Positions 50,955 through 60,196 of a stretch of DNA of 64,000 nucleotides are shown here, one piece after another. Below the pieces are notes generated by a model that saw nothing but the letters and a program-made list of their open reading frames with translations, had not been told where the DNA came from and made no database searches. Source of the DNA: Pseudopedobacter sp044361595 (GTDB lineage Bacteria; Bacteroidota; Bacteroidia; Sphingobacteriales; Sphingobacteriaceae); the NCBI GenBank assembly GCA_044361595.1, contig JBIKIN010000006.1:1-64000 (forward strand). The letters run 5' to 3'. Position 1 is the stretch's first letter. Each line of letters begins with the position of its first letter. Both the position numbers and the translations under genes were made by a program.

Positions 50955-51382
50955 TGAGAAAAATACTGCTGCTTACTATCTTTTCGGTTACGGTTATTCT
51001 CACTATTCTTTCTGCCTGCGGCGATGAAAATAGCATTAAATATCAGCGTTATTATGCAGATGGCTCACAGCTTTATAAAGTACACTGTGCCAATTGCCAC
51101 ATGGATGATGGAAAAGGCTTAGCCGCACTAATTCCACCATTAACAGACACCACATATCTCCGTAAAAACCGTGAAAAATTAGCCTGTTTCATTGTTTATG
51201 GCCTAAAAGATACAATTGTAGTAAATAACCAAGAATACCAAGGGCAAATGCCTGCAGAGAAGCATCTACCCGCAATAGATTTAGCTAAAGTATTAACTTA
51301 TATCACTAATAGTTACGGCAACCAGCAAGGAATTTATGATGTTACCGAAGTGGAAGCTAATCTTAAAAATTGCAATAAATAA
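50954..51382 (+). CDS. Small cytochrome c lipoprotein
   Basis: A 142-residue protein with a lipoprotein-type signal (VILTILSACGD). It has one haem motif, VHCANCHMDDGKGL, and a distal methionine in YQGQMPAEKHLP, so it is a class I c-type cytochrome. It likely carries electrons to a terminal oxidase. It overlaps the SCO gene by one base. Its tail (SNSYGNQQGIYDVTEV) has no known function. Confidence 0.92.
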   Translation: MRKILLLTIFSVTVILTILSACGDENSIKYQRYYADGSQLYKVHCANCHMDDGKGLAALIPPLTDTTYLRKNREKLACFIVYGLKDTIVVNNQEYQGQMPAEKHLPAIDLAKVLTYITNSYGNQQGIYDVTEVEANLKNCNK

Positions 51383-51402
51383 AAGCTTTTTGCTTTAAGC
51401 AT

Positions 51403-51435
51403 TTTGTTTTAAGCTTTATATAATTATTACCTTTG
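51403..51435 (+). promoter_or_regulatory. rnpB promoter
   Basis: TTTG at 51403-51406 is followed by 21 bases and TACCTTTG at 51428-51435, a full match to the Bacteroidota TTTG/TAnnTTTG boxes. Transcription should start near 51440, exactly where the RNase P RNA fold begins. Confidence 0.75.
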
Positions 51436-51437
51436 CA

Positions 51438-51824
51438 AAGCAAATTGCTCTATCGCTGTCCCGATTTATCGGGAGAGAGGAAAGTCCGGGCAACACAGAG
51501 CGCCTTGCTTCCTAACGGGAAGGGCTCGTTTTGCTAACGAGTACAGAAAGTGCTACAGAAAATAAACTACCGTCAAGCAATTGGCGGAAAAGGTGAAAAC
51601 GTGAGGTAAGAGCTCACGACTTTGTATGGCGACATGCATCGTGGTAAACCTCAGGGGTTGAAAGGTCAAATAAGTCCCAATTTTGAAGTTGCTCGCTTCA
51701 TGTGTTTTTAACACTATTTGGATGGGTAGACTGCTAGATCATAATAGCAATATTATGGCAAGATAAATGATAGAGACATTCTGATTAACATCAGGATGAC
51801 AGAACCCGGCTTACAAATTTGCAC
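51438..51824 (+). ncRNA. rnpB: RNase P RNA (bacterial type A)
   Basis: The catalytic RNA that trims tRNA 5' ends. The conserved 5' block GAGGAAAGTCCGGGC (near 51475) and the 3' block ACAGAACCCGGCTTAC (near 51800) pair as helix P4, and GCAAATT (51440-51446) pairs with AATTTGC (51816-51822) as helix P1. Length of about 385 bases fits the bacterial A type. It lies in the gap between the cytochrome c gene and the NtrC-type gene, with its own promoter and terminator. Confidence 0.95.
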
Positions 51825-51837
51825 CAAATAAGCAATT

Positions 51838-51868
51838 AAAAGTCCTGCTGTAATCGCAGGACTTTTTT
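51838..51868 (+). terminator. Terminator after rnpB
   Basis: AAAGTCCTGC and GCAGGACTTT form a perfect 10-base stem with a 7-base loop, followed by T residues. It lies 14 bases past the RNase P RNA fold. Confidence 0.9.
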
Positions 51869-51918
51869 ATTTTAAAAACTGTCTATTTTTCACTACACTT
51901 ATAGTATACAAAATTATA

Positions 51919-53310
51919 ATGGCAAAGATTTTAATAATAGACGACGAAAGAGCAATTAGAAATACATTACGAGAAATTTTAGAATACGAAGATTTTAAAG
52001 TTGATGATATCGATAATGGAACCGATGGCTTAGAAATGATCAAAAACATTGGCTACGATTTAGTGCTTTGCGACATTAAAATGAACCGTATGGATGGCTT
52101 AGAAGTTCTTACTTCTGCTCAACAAAGCCATCCAGATTTGCCATTTATCATGATTTCTGGTCACGGGACAGTAGAAACGGCTGTAGAAGCTTCAAAAAAA
52201 GGAGCTTTTGATTTTATCTCAAAACCACCTGATTTAAACAAACTTTTAATAACAGTTAGAAACGCTTTAGAAAGAGGTTTATTAGTTACAGAAACTAAAG
52301 TATTAAAACAAAAGGTTAGCAAATCTAAGACTAGAGAAATTTTAGGTAATTCTACAGCAATATCTAAAGTTAAAGAAACCATAGATCGTGTTGCGCCAAC
52401 AGACGCTAGAGTTTTAATTACAGGAGCAAACGGAAGTGGTAAAGAATTAGTAGCAAGATGGCTACATGAAAAATCTAATAGAGCAAGTGGGCCATTAATA
52501 GAGGTTAATTGCGCAGCAATACCTTCAGAATTAATAGAATCAGAACTTTTTGGTCATGAAAAAGGTTCATTTACATCGGCTATAAAACAACGTATAGGAA
52601 AGTTTGAACAAGCAAACGGCGGAACCATCTTTCTAGATGAGATTGGCGACATGAGCTCATCGGCGCAAGCCAAAGTACTTAGGGCTTTACAAGAAAATAA
52701 AATTACCCGTGTAGGTGGCGAGAAAGAAATTGAAGTGAATGTAAGAGTAATTTCGGCCACTAATAAAGATCTTTTAAAAGAGATTGAGGCTGGAAATTTT
52801 CGTATGGATTTATACCACAGATTAAACGTAATTCACATCCATGTTGCACCATTAGTAGAAAGAAAAGATGACATCACTATGCTCTCTGATACTTTTTGCG
52901 AAGAAATTTGCACAGATTATGGTATTCCTATAAAGAAAATAACCAATGGTGCTCATGATGTTTTAAAGGCACTTCCTTGGACGGGTAATATCCGTGAGCT
53001 AAGAAACGTGATAGAACGATTAATAATTTTAAGCGATAAAACGATAACGGAAGATGATGTTAAAGCTTTCGCTAATCCTAGTGGAAGTATTTATAATCCA
53101 ACTAACTCTTTTGAAGTTGACAATAAAGGTTTTAAATTCGATGAATTTTCTAAATTTCAAGATTTTAAAGACTATGCAGAAATGGAATTTATTAAATATA
53201 AATTAGAAAAAAACAATTGGAATGTATCTAAAACTGCCGAGGATATTGATATTCAGCGTAGTCATTTATACAGTAAAATTGAAAAATTTGGTTTAAAACG
53301 AAACGAATAA
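51919..53310 (+). CDS. NtrC-type response regulator with AAA+ domain and Fis helix-turn-helix
   Basis: A 463-residue regulator. Receiver (1-120): DDERAIR, phosphoacceptor Asp52 in LCDIKMNRMDG, and ISKPP lysine. AAA+ domain (140-370): Walker A GANGSGKE, Walker B GGTIFLDEIGDM, and the loop GSFTSA at residues 216-221 in place of GAFTGA. The C-terminus (430-463) is a Fis-type helix-turn-helix (NVSKTAEDIDIQRSHLYSKIEKFG). Whether it still contacts sigma-54 is open. It ends directly against the nitroreductase gene start. Confidence 0.92.
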   Translation: MAKILIIDDERAIRNTLREILEYEDFKVDDIDNGTDGLEMIKNIGYDLVLCDIKMNRMDGLEVLTSAQQSHPDLPFIMISGHGTVETAVEASKKGAFDFISKPPDLNKLLITVRNALERGLLVTETKVLKQKVSKSKTREILGNSTAISKVKETIDRVAPTDARVLITGANGSGKELVARWLHEKSNRASGPLIEVNCAAIPSELIESELFGHEKGSFTSAIKQRIGKFEQANGGTIFLDEIGDMSSSAQAKVLRALQENKITRVGGEKEIEVNVRVISATNKDLLKEIEAGNFRMDLYHRLNVIHIHVAPLVERKDDITMLSDTFCEEICTDYGIPIKKITNGAHDVLKALPWTGNIRELRNVIERLIILSDKTITEDDVKAFANPSGSIYNPTNSFEVDNKGFKFDEFSKFQDFKDYAEMEFIKYKLEKNNWNVSKTAEDIDIQRSHLYSKIEKFGLKRNE

Positions 53311-53973
53311 ATGCCACATCAATTTAAAAAGTTTGAAGCTTTTACTTATCCCGAGCAAGAAATGCTAGAGAAAAGTAAAGGCTTTTTTGCGTTAATGAAT
53401 AAGCGTAGATCTATAAGAGAGTTTAGCGAAAAACCAGTAGCTAAAGAAGTAATAGAAAACATCATCAAAACAGCTTCTACTGCTCCTTCTGGCGCACATA
53501 AACAACCTTGGACATTTTGTGTAGTTTCTAACCCAGGGATCAAAAAACAAATTAGAATAGCCGCCGAAACAGAGGAGAAAGAAAGTTACGAGAATCGTAT
53601 GAGTGATGAATGGTTAAAAGATTTAGAAAAATTTGCTACCAATTGGGAAAAACCTTTTTTAGAAAAAGCACCCTATTTAATCGTCTTATTTAAGAAGATT
53701 TATGATTTAGACAGTGATGGGGATAAACATACCAATTATTACGTACAAGAATCTGTTGGAATTGCAGCAGGAATGTTAATTACAGCAATTCACCATGCGG
53801 GTTTGGTTACCTTAACTCACACACCAAGTCCTATGAATTTTTTAGCTAAAGTTTTAAATAGGCCAATAAATGAAAAACCATTTTTATTGCTTCCAATAGG
53901 TTATGCTTCTGAGGATGCTAAAGTGCCAGTTATAGAAAGAAAAAATTTAGAAGAAATAGCTGTTTGGTATTGA
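53311..53973 (+). CDS. Nitroreductase-fold enzyme, iodotyrosine-deiodinase-like
   Basis: A 220-residue flavoenzyme. RRSIREFSEKPVAKEVIENI, TASTAPSGAHKQPWTF and VGIAAGMLITAIHHAGLVTLTHTPSPMNFL match the iodotyrosine deiodinase branch. The Glu-Tyr-Lys set for tyrosine binding is kept: Glu89, Tyr93 and Lys114 (EEKESY and NWEK), at the spacing of the human enzyme. It should remove halogen from halotyrosines using FMN. It starts one base after the NtrC gene, so may be co-expressed. Confidence 0.85.
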   Translation: MPHQFKKFEAFTYPEQEMLEKSKGFFALMNKRRSIREFSEKPVAKEVIENIIKTASTAPSGAHKQPWTFCVVSNPGIKKQIRIAAETEEKESYENRMSDEWLKDLEKFATNWEKPFLEKAPYLIVLFKKIYDLDSDGDKHTNYYVQESVGIAAGMLITAIHHAGLVTLTHTPSPMNFLAKVLNRPINEKPFLLLPIGYASEDAKVPVIERKNLEEIAVWY

Positions 53974-54068
53974 TTTTAAAGTGGAAAGTTTAGCTACCGA
54001 TGCTTTAAGTATAAAAACATTCATCATATTAGATTTTTTTGAGAAATTATTGAAAAATTACAATTAGC

Positions 54069-54410
54069 ATGATTAATGAAAACATCAATTGGTCCGATTT
54101 CGCAAAAATTGATATACGAGTAGGGACTATCATTAAAGCCGAGGTATTTGAAGAAGCGAAAAAACCTGCTTATAAATTATGGATAGATTTTGGCGAGGTA
54201 GGTATTAAAAAAACATCGGCACAAATTACCGTTTTATACAAAGTAGAAAATCTTATTGGACAACAAATAATAGCTATTATAAACTTTGAACCAAAACAAA
54301 TTGCCAACTTTATGAGTGAGTGTTTGGTGCTTGGTACTATTAACGAAAACAACACTGTTACGCTATTAAGTGTTATGCAGGAAGTGAAAAATGGATTAAA
54401 AGTGGGTTAA
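54069..54410 (+). CDS. csaA: CsaA-like tRNA-binding protein
   Basis: A 113-residue OB-fold protein. FAKIDIRVGTIIKAEVFEEAKKPAYKLWIDFG and the tail CLVLGTINENNTVTLLSVMQEVKNGLKVG match CsaA, a small protein related to the C-terminal tRNA-binding domain of methionyl-tRNA synthetase. It may act as a chaperone or tRNA-handling protein. It stands alone and converges on the DUF4832-type genes. Confidence 0.9.
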   Translation: MINENINWSDFAKIDIRVGTIIKAEVFEEAKKPAYKLWIDFGEVGIKKTSAQITVLYKVENLIGQQIIAIINFEPKQIANFMSECLVLGTINENNTVTLLSVMQEVKNGLKVG

Positions 54411-54444
54411 TATTAGTAACAAAATTTACTTAATATTAAGCTGA

Positions 54445-55875
54445 TTAGAATTTAATTGCATCAGAAACTACACACCATCCGTTTATATTATTACTATTAT
54501 TAGCAAATTTAACAACTGGTTTTGCATCTTCTTGAGATCTTAATAAACCTAATGCTAATTGATAAGTTCCGATTGCAATTCCATCAAATAAAACCTGGTT
54601 GCTTTGGGTACTCATCACATCAGAATTCCAAGTTCTAGGGTTAACTTGATTTAAAAATATTTTCCTAACAACAGCGCCGTTACTATTTAACAGCGCAACT
54701 GCTAGTTTATAATCTTGATAAATATTGGTGACGCCTTTGTTTAAAATAGAGGTTTCTAAGGTAAATGCTTGTCCGTTTTTAATAGTTAGAGGTATTTTTA
54801 CATTTTTTATCACAAAATGATAGCCTACCCTATTGGCAATGTTAGTGTATAAATCTTTATTGGCTTCATACATTAAATTATCAAATTGAATATAACTTGG
54901 TTTTCCAATTTCTATATACTTTAATAAGGTATCGGCATTCCAATAATTTTCTTTAGTAAGCCACTCGTAGCCGGCTGTGTATTCAAAAACAACTGGGGCT
55001 TTACCATACGCCATCGCAACTTCTGAACCATTTGAGTATTTAAAAATGCCATCGCTACGCATTCCAATTCCGTTATTTACACCCCATAAATAGGTGTCAT
55101 CATAAGGATGAGAACCCCAAGGAGAAATTAACTGTGTGTTTGGAAAAGCGTTTTTATAAACCGCTAAATGTTGCGCTTTTAATTGTGCTGATGTTAAATC
55201 TGTTCCGCCAATCTCGTATAAATGTTGTTCGCCCCAGTTCCCATAAGATCTAATATCTATAAAGGCAATATCTGGGTTACCATTATATCTGGCGCCCAAG
55301 GCTTTAATAAATTGATGAAGTTTTGCTAAAAAAATAGGATCGGTCCATACAGGAATAACTTGCTTAATTGTTTTACCAGTTTCCCAATAGGTAGCATCAA
55401 TAATTCTTGATTTTGCTTTAGCATCAAAAACCCATTTTGGAGTTACATATTTACCTCTATCTGGTGTATTAATAGATCTATTAGTATTTGTACACATAAC
55501 CCCAAATGCAAACTTTTTCCCGAACTTTTTACATTCTGCAATTTGACTATCAATTAAATACCAATTGATTTTTCCCTCGGTAGGCTGTAAATCTGACCAA
55601 TCTAAACGAACGTATTTTGTGGTGTAAACATTTGAATACTGTTCTTCTAAAGTATAATATTTTATAAAGCCTTTGCCAGGGTTTAGAAGTAGCGTATAGC
55701 TTTCTTGAGGATTAAAACTTACTATTTGGTTTAATGTATCAGTTAAAGTAGAATTTGATAATGTACTATTTTGAGTTTTGCTAAAAGAATTAGGTTCTAA
55801 AATATCTTTTTCTTGAAACGATAAAACTAAAATAGCTAATGATATAATACTAATGAAAGCGAAAACTTGCTTCAT
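54445..55875 (-). CDS. Secreted glycosidase-like protein, DUF4832/DUF4874-type (copy 1)
   Basis: A 476-residue protein with an N-terminal signal sequence lacking a lipid cysteine (VFAFISIISLAILVLSF), so it should be soluble in the periplasm or outside. Residues 60-330 look like a TIM barrel: LNPGKGFIKYY, YVRLDWSDLQP, FAFGVMCTNTNRS, FIDIRSYGNWGEQH and VFEYTAGYEW. Conserved Glu residues in NWGE and VFEY lie where clan GH-A glycosidases hold the catalytic pair, an inference. Residues 360-476 form a beta-rich tail. The ATG at 55875 is preferred. It is closely related to the next gene. Confidence 0.7.
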   Translation of the reverse strand: MKQVFAFISIISLAILVLSFQEKDILEPNSFSKTQNSTLSNSTLTDTLNQIVSFNPQESYTLLLNPGKGFIKYYTLEEQYSNVYTTKYVRLDWSDLQPTEGKINWYLIDSQIAECKKFGKKFAFGVMCTNTNRSINTPDRGKYVTPKWVFDAKAKSRIIDATYWETGKTIKQVIPVWTDPIFLAKLHQFIKALGARYNGNPDIAFIDIRSYGNWGEQHLYEIGGTDLTSAQLKAQHLAVYKNAFPNTQLISPWGSHPYDDTYLWGVNNGIGMRSDGIFKYSNGSEVAMAYGKAPVVFEYTAGYEWLTKENYWNADTLLKYIEIGKPSYIQFDNLMYEANKDLYTNIANRVGYHFVIKNVKIPLTIKNGQAFTLETSILNKGVTNIYQDYKLAVALLNSNGAVVRKIFLNQVNPRTWNSDVMSTQSNQVLFDGIAIGTYQLALGLLRSQEDAKPVVKFANNSNNINGWCVVSDAIKF

Positions 55876-56007
55876 TACTTCTAAAATTTGAATAGACAAT
55901 TGCCCGAACATTTTTATAAAGAAGTATTTAAAAAGGTTTACCTTATGTATCATTTAGTTAAAATCATATTGTTTAAGCGTATCGATTATCTATCTATAAA
56001 TAAAAAA

Positions 56008-57447
56008 CTAGTTATTTCTACATTTAATAGAGGGAAGAATAATAGTCCATCCGGAGCTGTTATTAGGTTTATTTGCAAACTTAACTGATGGATTTATAGT
56101 AAATTGATTATTAAACAAACCAATAGCTAATTTATAATTTCCTTCTACAAAATCATCAAATAAAATTTGACAATTTTGAGTATTCAATTGATCAGAGCCC
56201 CATGCTTTGGGATTTATGGTATTTAAAAATATTTTTTGTACTACTTGGTCATTACTATTCAATAGTGCTATGGCTAAATTAGCATTATTGTATATATTGG
56301 TTACTCCTTTATTTAAAATAGATAATTGAAAATTAAATTGTTGACCTTTAATAATTTGTATTGGTGTTTTTATGTTCTTAATTACAAAATGATAACCTAC
56401 TCGGTTCGCAATTTGGATGTATAAGTCACTATTTTCTTCATACATTAATTCATCAAATTGAATATAACTAGGCTTGCCTATCTCAATAAAATTCAACAAA
56501 TTTTCTGGTTTCCAAAAACCTTCTTTTTTAAGCCACTCATAACCTGCGGTATATTCAAAAACACTTGGCGATTTGCCATCAGCAATAACTAACTCGTGGC
56601 CATTAGAAAATTTAAAGATACCATCTCTTCTCATACCTATTTTATTATTTACAGCCCATAAGTAAGTATCATTATATAAATAGTCGCCCCAAGGAATTAT
56701 CAATTGAGTTTTAGGAAAAGCATTTTTATAAACTTCTATATGTTGTGTTTTTAGTTGTTCTGAAGTTATTTCAATTCCTCCTATCTCGCTTAAGTGTTGC
56801 TCTCCCCAGTTTCCATAAGATCTTATATCGATGAATGCAATATCTGTATTGCCGTTATATCTAGAACCTAACTCCTTTATAAATTTATGTAGTCTTGATA
56901 AAAAAACAGCATCGGTCCATACTGGAATTACTTGCTTGATAGTTCTTCCTGTTTCCCAATAAGTTGCGCTTATTAATCTAGATTGCGCTCCATTATCAAA
57001 AATCCATTTTGGGGTAACATATTTGCCATTATCAGGAGTATTGGTAGACCTATTAGTATTTGCACACATTACACCAAACGCAAACTTTTTACCTTCAATT
57101 TTACATTCTGCTATTTTACTATCGATTAAATTCCAGTTATATGCATTTGAATCTGGCTGAATATCCGACCAATCAAACCTAAAATACTTAGTGGAACTTA
57201 AACTTGTATAAATATGCTGTTCTGAATTATAATATTTTACAAATCCCTTATTAGGATTGAGTAATAATTCTAAATTTTCTGGAATGTAAATACTTAACGT
57301 TTGATTTATGGTATCTATTCTACTATACTTTGTGATTGTATCTTTGGCTGGTAAATTGTAAGGATTAATTTCTGTTAATTTCTTCTTACAAGAAATTAAA
57401 AAAACTAGAAAAAACGCAATAGAACATTTAACAAAAAATTGTTTCAT
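56008..57447 (-). CDS. Secreted glycosidase-like lipoprotein, DUF4832/DUF4874-type (copy 2)
   Basis: A 479-residue paralogue of the next minus-strand gene; over the barrel most residues are identical. The N-terminus is a lipoprotein signal (CSIAFFLVFLISCKKK, lipid Cys20), unlike copy 1. Features in order are LNPNKGFVKYY, FRFDWSDIQPDSNAYNW, GVMCANTNRSTN, IDIRSYGNWGEQHL, VFEYTAGYEWLKKEG and the beta tail ending IILPSIKCRNN. It is probably surface-anchored, while copy 1 is free. It lies between copy 1 and the glycosyltransferase gene. Confidence 0.7.
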   Translation of the reverse strand: MKQFFVKCSIAFFLVFLISCKKKLTEINPYNLPAKDTITKYSRIDTINQTLSIYIPENLELLLNPNKGFVKYYNSEQHIYTSLSSTKYFRFDWSDIQPDSNAYNWNLIDSKIAECKIEGKKFAFGVMCANTNRSTNTPDNGKYVTPKWIFDNGAQSRLISATYWETGRTIKQVIPVWTDAVFLSRLHKFIKELGSRYNGNTDIAFIDIRSYGNWGEQHLSEIGGIEITSEQLKTQHIEVYKNAFPKTQLIIPWGDYLYNDTYLWAVNNKIGMRRDGIFKFSNGHELVIADGKSPSVFEYTAGYEWLKKEGFWKPENLLNFIEIGKPSYIQFDELMYEENSDLYIQIANRVGYHFVIKNIKTPIQIIKGQQFNFQLSILNKGVTNIYNNANLAIALLNSNDQVVQKIFLNTINPKAWGSDQLNTQNCQILFDDFVEGNYKLAIGLFNNQFTINPSVKFANKPNNSSGWTIILPSIKCRNN

Positions 57448-57587
57448 AGTTTAAATGCTTTTTAGTTTTCTATCTACGTTCTTTTAAAGAAAACAACTAA
57501 TTATAGCTGCATTTAAGAACAATTGTATTTAGAACCGATGAAGCAATTTAACTATATCATTAACAATTAATTATGACTAATATCACA

Positions 57588-58754
57588 TTATAAATGATTA
57601 AAATCAGATAACAAAATATTAACGTTTTGCTTATTTATATTTTGCAGCTTGAAACTTTTTATCTCTAATTCATAGTTTTGCACAAGAATTTGATTAGTTA
57701 GTAAATTTTCTATCTTTTTAGCTAAATCATCTACATTACCATTTAGAAAAGAAAAATTTTCTTTGTCAAAACAATATTCTAATAAACCTTCGCAATTAGA
57801 AACCAAAACTGGCAGATTAAAAGCATAAGAAGTCATAATTACACCACTTTGTGTAGCATCGGTATAAGGTAAAACACAAAATTGCGCATCACTCATGATT
57901 GCATAAAGCTGGTCTAAATCTATAAATTGGTTCAAAATAATAATGTTAGCATGGCTATTTTTTGATAGAAAATCTGGTTGATAATCATCGGTAGATTTAC
58001 CAGCTATAAAAAACTGCGTATTTGGAAACTTGCTAATTAGGCTAGCTGCAGCGTCATAAAACAATTGCACACCCTTGTATGGAGATATTCGCCCAAAAAA
58101 CACTACTTTATTCATTTTTTTTCCAATAGTTTGATGTGGCTTCACATTAACACTAGTGTAAATAGGTAAAGAAAATGTAAATAGTTTAGACGCATACTTA
58201 GGATAATAATTCTTAAATAGATTAGCAGCAAACTTAGAATAGGTTATAAACCCTTTAATATAAGGAAAATAAAAGTTATTGATTTTAGCCGTACGTCCTC
58301 GTTCTTCGCCAGTATGTGGAACAGGATCATGCATGATGTAATACAAACTTTTATTTCTAAACCTGATAAGAAAATACCAATCGGCAAGACTTAAAGATTC
58401 TATCACATTAAAATCGGCGAAAGCCAAATTTTTATTTTCTTTTAATAATTTATGCCAGCTTAAAGCATTGTGCAAACTAGTTTCTTTATGCTGCTCAAAT
58501 TTGCAAAACACATTTGCACCTTTAAAATAGGGGTAAAAACGTTCTCTATTCTCGCAATGTAGAACGTCTTCAATTTTTAAAGTTCTGTTTAAATATTTTG
58601 CGGCATCGGTTTGATTTATACCTAAATAACTAGCTGTTTGAGGAGCAATAATTAGTATAACATTTAAATTAACCTGATGCTTAAACTCGTTAATAAATTC
58701 TACTGCTACGTCTAAAAACCAAGGGCGGGTGATGTAATTAACGGTTAGCATCAT
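57588..58754 (-). CDS. Glycosyltransferase family 4
   Basis: A 388-residue GT-B-fold glycosyltransferase. The N-terminal part resembles GT4-type acceptors domain; the C-terminal sugar-nucleotide domain has VVFFGRISPYKGVQLFYDAAASLISKFPNTQFFIAG and AQFCVLPYTDATQSGVIMTSYAFNLPVLVSNCEGLLEY, with the E-x7-E-like signature region. It likely adds a sugar to a lipid-linked polysaccharide precursor. It ends the operon and overlaps no neighbour; the flippase stop is adjacent to its start. Confidence 0.88.
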   Translation of the reverse strand: MMLTVNYITRPWFLDVAVEFINEFKHQVNLNVILIIAPQTASYLGINQTDAAKYLNRTLKIEDVLHCENRERFYPYFKGANVFCKFEQHKETSLHNALSWHKLLKENKNLAFADFNVIESLSLADWYFLIRFRNKSLYYIMHDPVPHTGEERGRTAKINNFYFPYIKGFITYSKFAANLFKNYYPKYASKLFTFSLPIYTSVNVKPHQTIGKKMNKVVFFGRISPYKGVQLFYDAAASLISKFPNTQFFIAGKSTDDYQPDFLSKNSHANIIILNQFIDLDQLYAIMSDAQFCVLPYTDATQSGVIMTSYAFNLPVLVSNCEGLLEYCFDKENFSFLNGNVDDLAKKIENLLTNQILVQNYELEIKSFKLQNINKQNVNILLSDFNHL

Positions 58755-60194
58755 TTATGAATCTGTTTTTGTAACTAATTTTTGTTTAATAAATGACAGT
58801 ATCTGTTTATCTGTTAAAACAAAAACACCTATCACCACACTCCAAAAAACAGAGAATAATAAATATTGGTTAACATAAACAGATAGCTGAGTATAAGTTA
58901 GCCACGCTAAAACCATTAAAAGATAAGACCAAAACACATGCGTTACTGATGATATTTTATACTTAATCATAATACTATCTTGTAAAAGATGAAAAACTAC
59001 AAACGAGGCCAATATAGAAAGGTTAATGATAGAAAGTGACTTAAAATACATTAAGCCAAAAAACGCCAATAAAAAGTTAACCATAAAGCTAATTACATTA
59101 AACCACATATCGGTTTTTTCTAGCTTTAAAACAATCAAAACATTAGCCTGCAATAATGCGGTTGGAAAAACTAACATGGTTAAAAACATTTCTTGCGTAT
59201 AGAATCCGGCTTCACTAAGGCTATCTTTAAACGCCAAGTTAATTAATAAACTTGCAAAAGAATACATAAAAGAGAATGCCATAAAGCCAAATAATAAGTA
59301 AGTCTTATAAAAAAGCTTGTACATTTTCTTAAATTCTTCTAAACCTTTTTCATTGTATGTTTTAAGTAGCTCGGGAAAAACTGAGGCTGATAAAATAACT
59401 GGAATAACTTGGGCCAAAGAGAAAAATTTATAACCAATTTCGTAAAGAGTTACATCTGTAACACTTAAAAATTTAGAAATTAATACGCTGCCAATTCGCC
59501 AATAAATAACGGCAACACTACCTACAATGATAAAAGGCCAATTTGCAATCACTAACTTTTTAAAATCGAAATAGCTTATTTTTAATCTAATGATAGATTG
59601 TATACTTGCTAATTTTGATGTGGATATTTTTAGAAACAAGTTTAAAGTTATGATTCTTAGAATAACTAAAATTACAGTCATTTCTATAACCGTATAAGGA
59701 TAAATATAAATAACCAAACCTAGCAAAAGCTTAGCCACAGCTTCTATAATTAAAACAATAAAAGTTTTATTTTGCTCGAACTGGGCGATGTTTAGATGCT
59801 TTACACCATAAATAATATTATCAAAAACGATGTTAACGCCAATTAAAATCCCTAAAATACGAATGGTGTTATCATCATATAACAAATAAATAAACCCTAA
59901 GTAAAAGGCATAAAAAAACAGCCCCGCAAGTATCTGGATTTTGAGAAATTTGTTTAAGAAAAAGCCTAGATCTTTTTCTTCATTTAACTGCCTTATAAAC
60001 CATTGTCCTAACCCTAAAGCAGAGAAAGATGCTACCGCTTGATACAATGAATTTGCAATGAGATAATTTGAATAATCTTGTAAAGGAAGTTTATTAACAA
60101 TAATTACAAAAAATACGCTTAGAAAGAGATTTTGAAGAATATTAGAAGCTAAGCCCCAAGCACTATTTTGTAAAAAACTTTTTTTGTTTGTCAT
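58755..60194 (-). CDS. Polysaccharide flippase (Wzx-like)
   Basis: A 479-residue integral membrane protein with about 12 to 14 hydrophobic helices, of the MATE/MVF (oligosaccharide flippase) superfamily. The N-terminal NSAWGLASNILQNLFLSVFFVIIVNKLPLQDYSNYLIANSLYQAVASFSALGLGQWFIRQL is typical. It should move lipid-linked glycan across the inner membrane. It starts 2 bases after the polymerase gene and ends next to the glycosyltransferase start. Confidence 0.88.
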   Translation of the reverse strand: MTNKKSFLQNSAWGLASNILQNLFLSVFFVIIVNKLPLQDYSNYLIANSLYQAVASFSALGLGQWFIRQLNEEKDLGFFLNKFLKIQILAGLFFYAFYLGFIYLLYDDNTIRILGILIGVNIVFDNIIYGVKHLNIAQFEQNKTFIVLIIEAVAKLLLGLVIYIYPYTVIEMTVILVILRIITLNLFLKISTSKLASIQSIIRLKISYFDFKKLVIANWPFIIVGSVAVIYWRIGSVLISKFLSVTDVTLYEIGYKFFSLAQVIPVILSASVFPELLKTYNEKGLEEFKKMYKLFYKTYLLFGFMAFSFMYSFASLLINLAFKDSLSEAGFYTQEMFLTMLVFPTALLQANVLIVLKLEKTDMWFNVISFMVNFLLAFFGLMYFKSLSIINLSILASFVVFHLLQDSIMIKYKISSVTHVFWSYLLMVLAWLTYTQLSVYVNQYLLFSVFWSVVIGVFVLTDKQILSFIKQKLVTKTDS

Positions 60195-60196
60195 TG

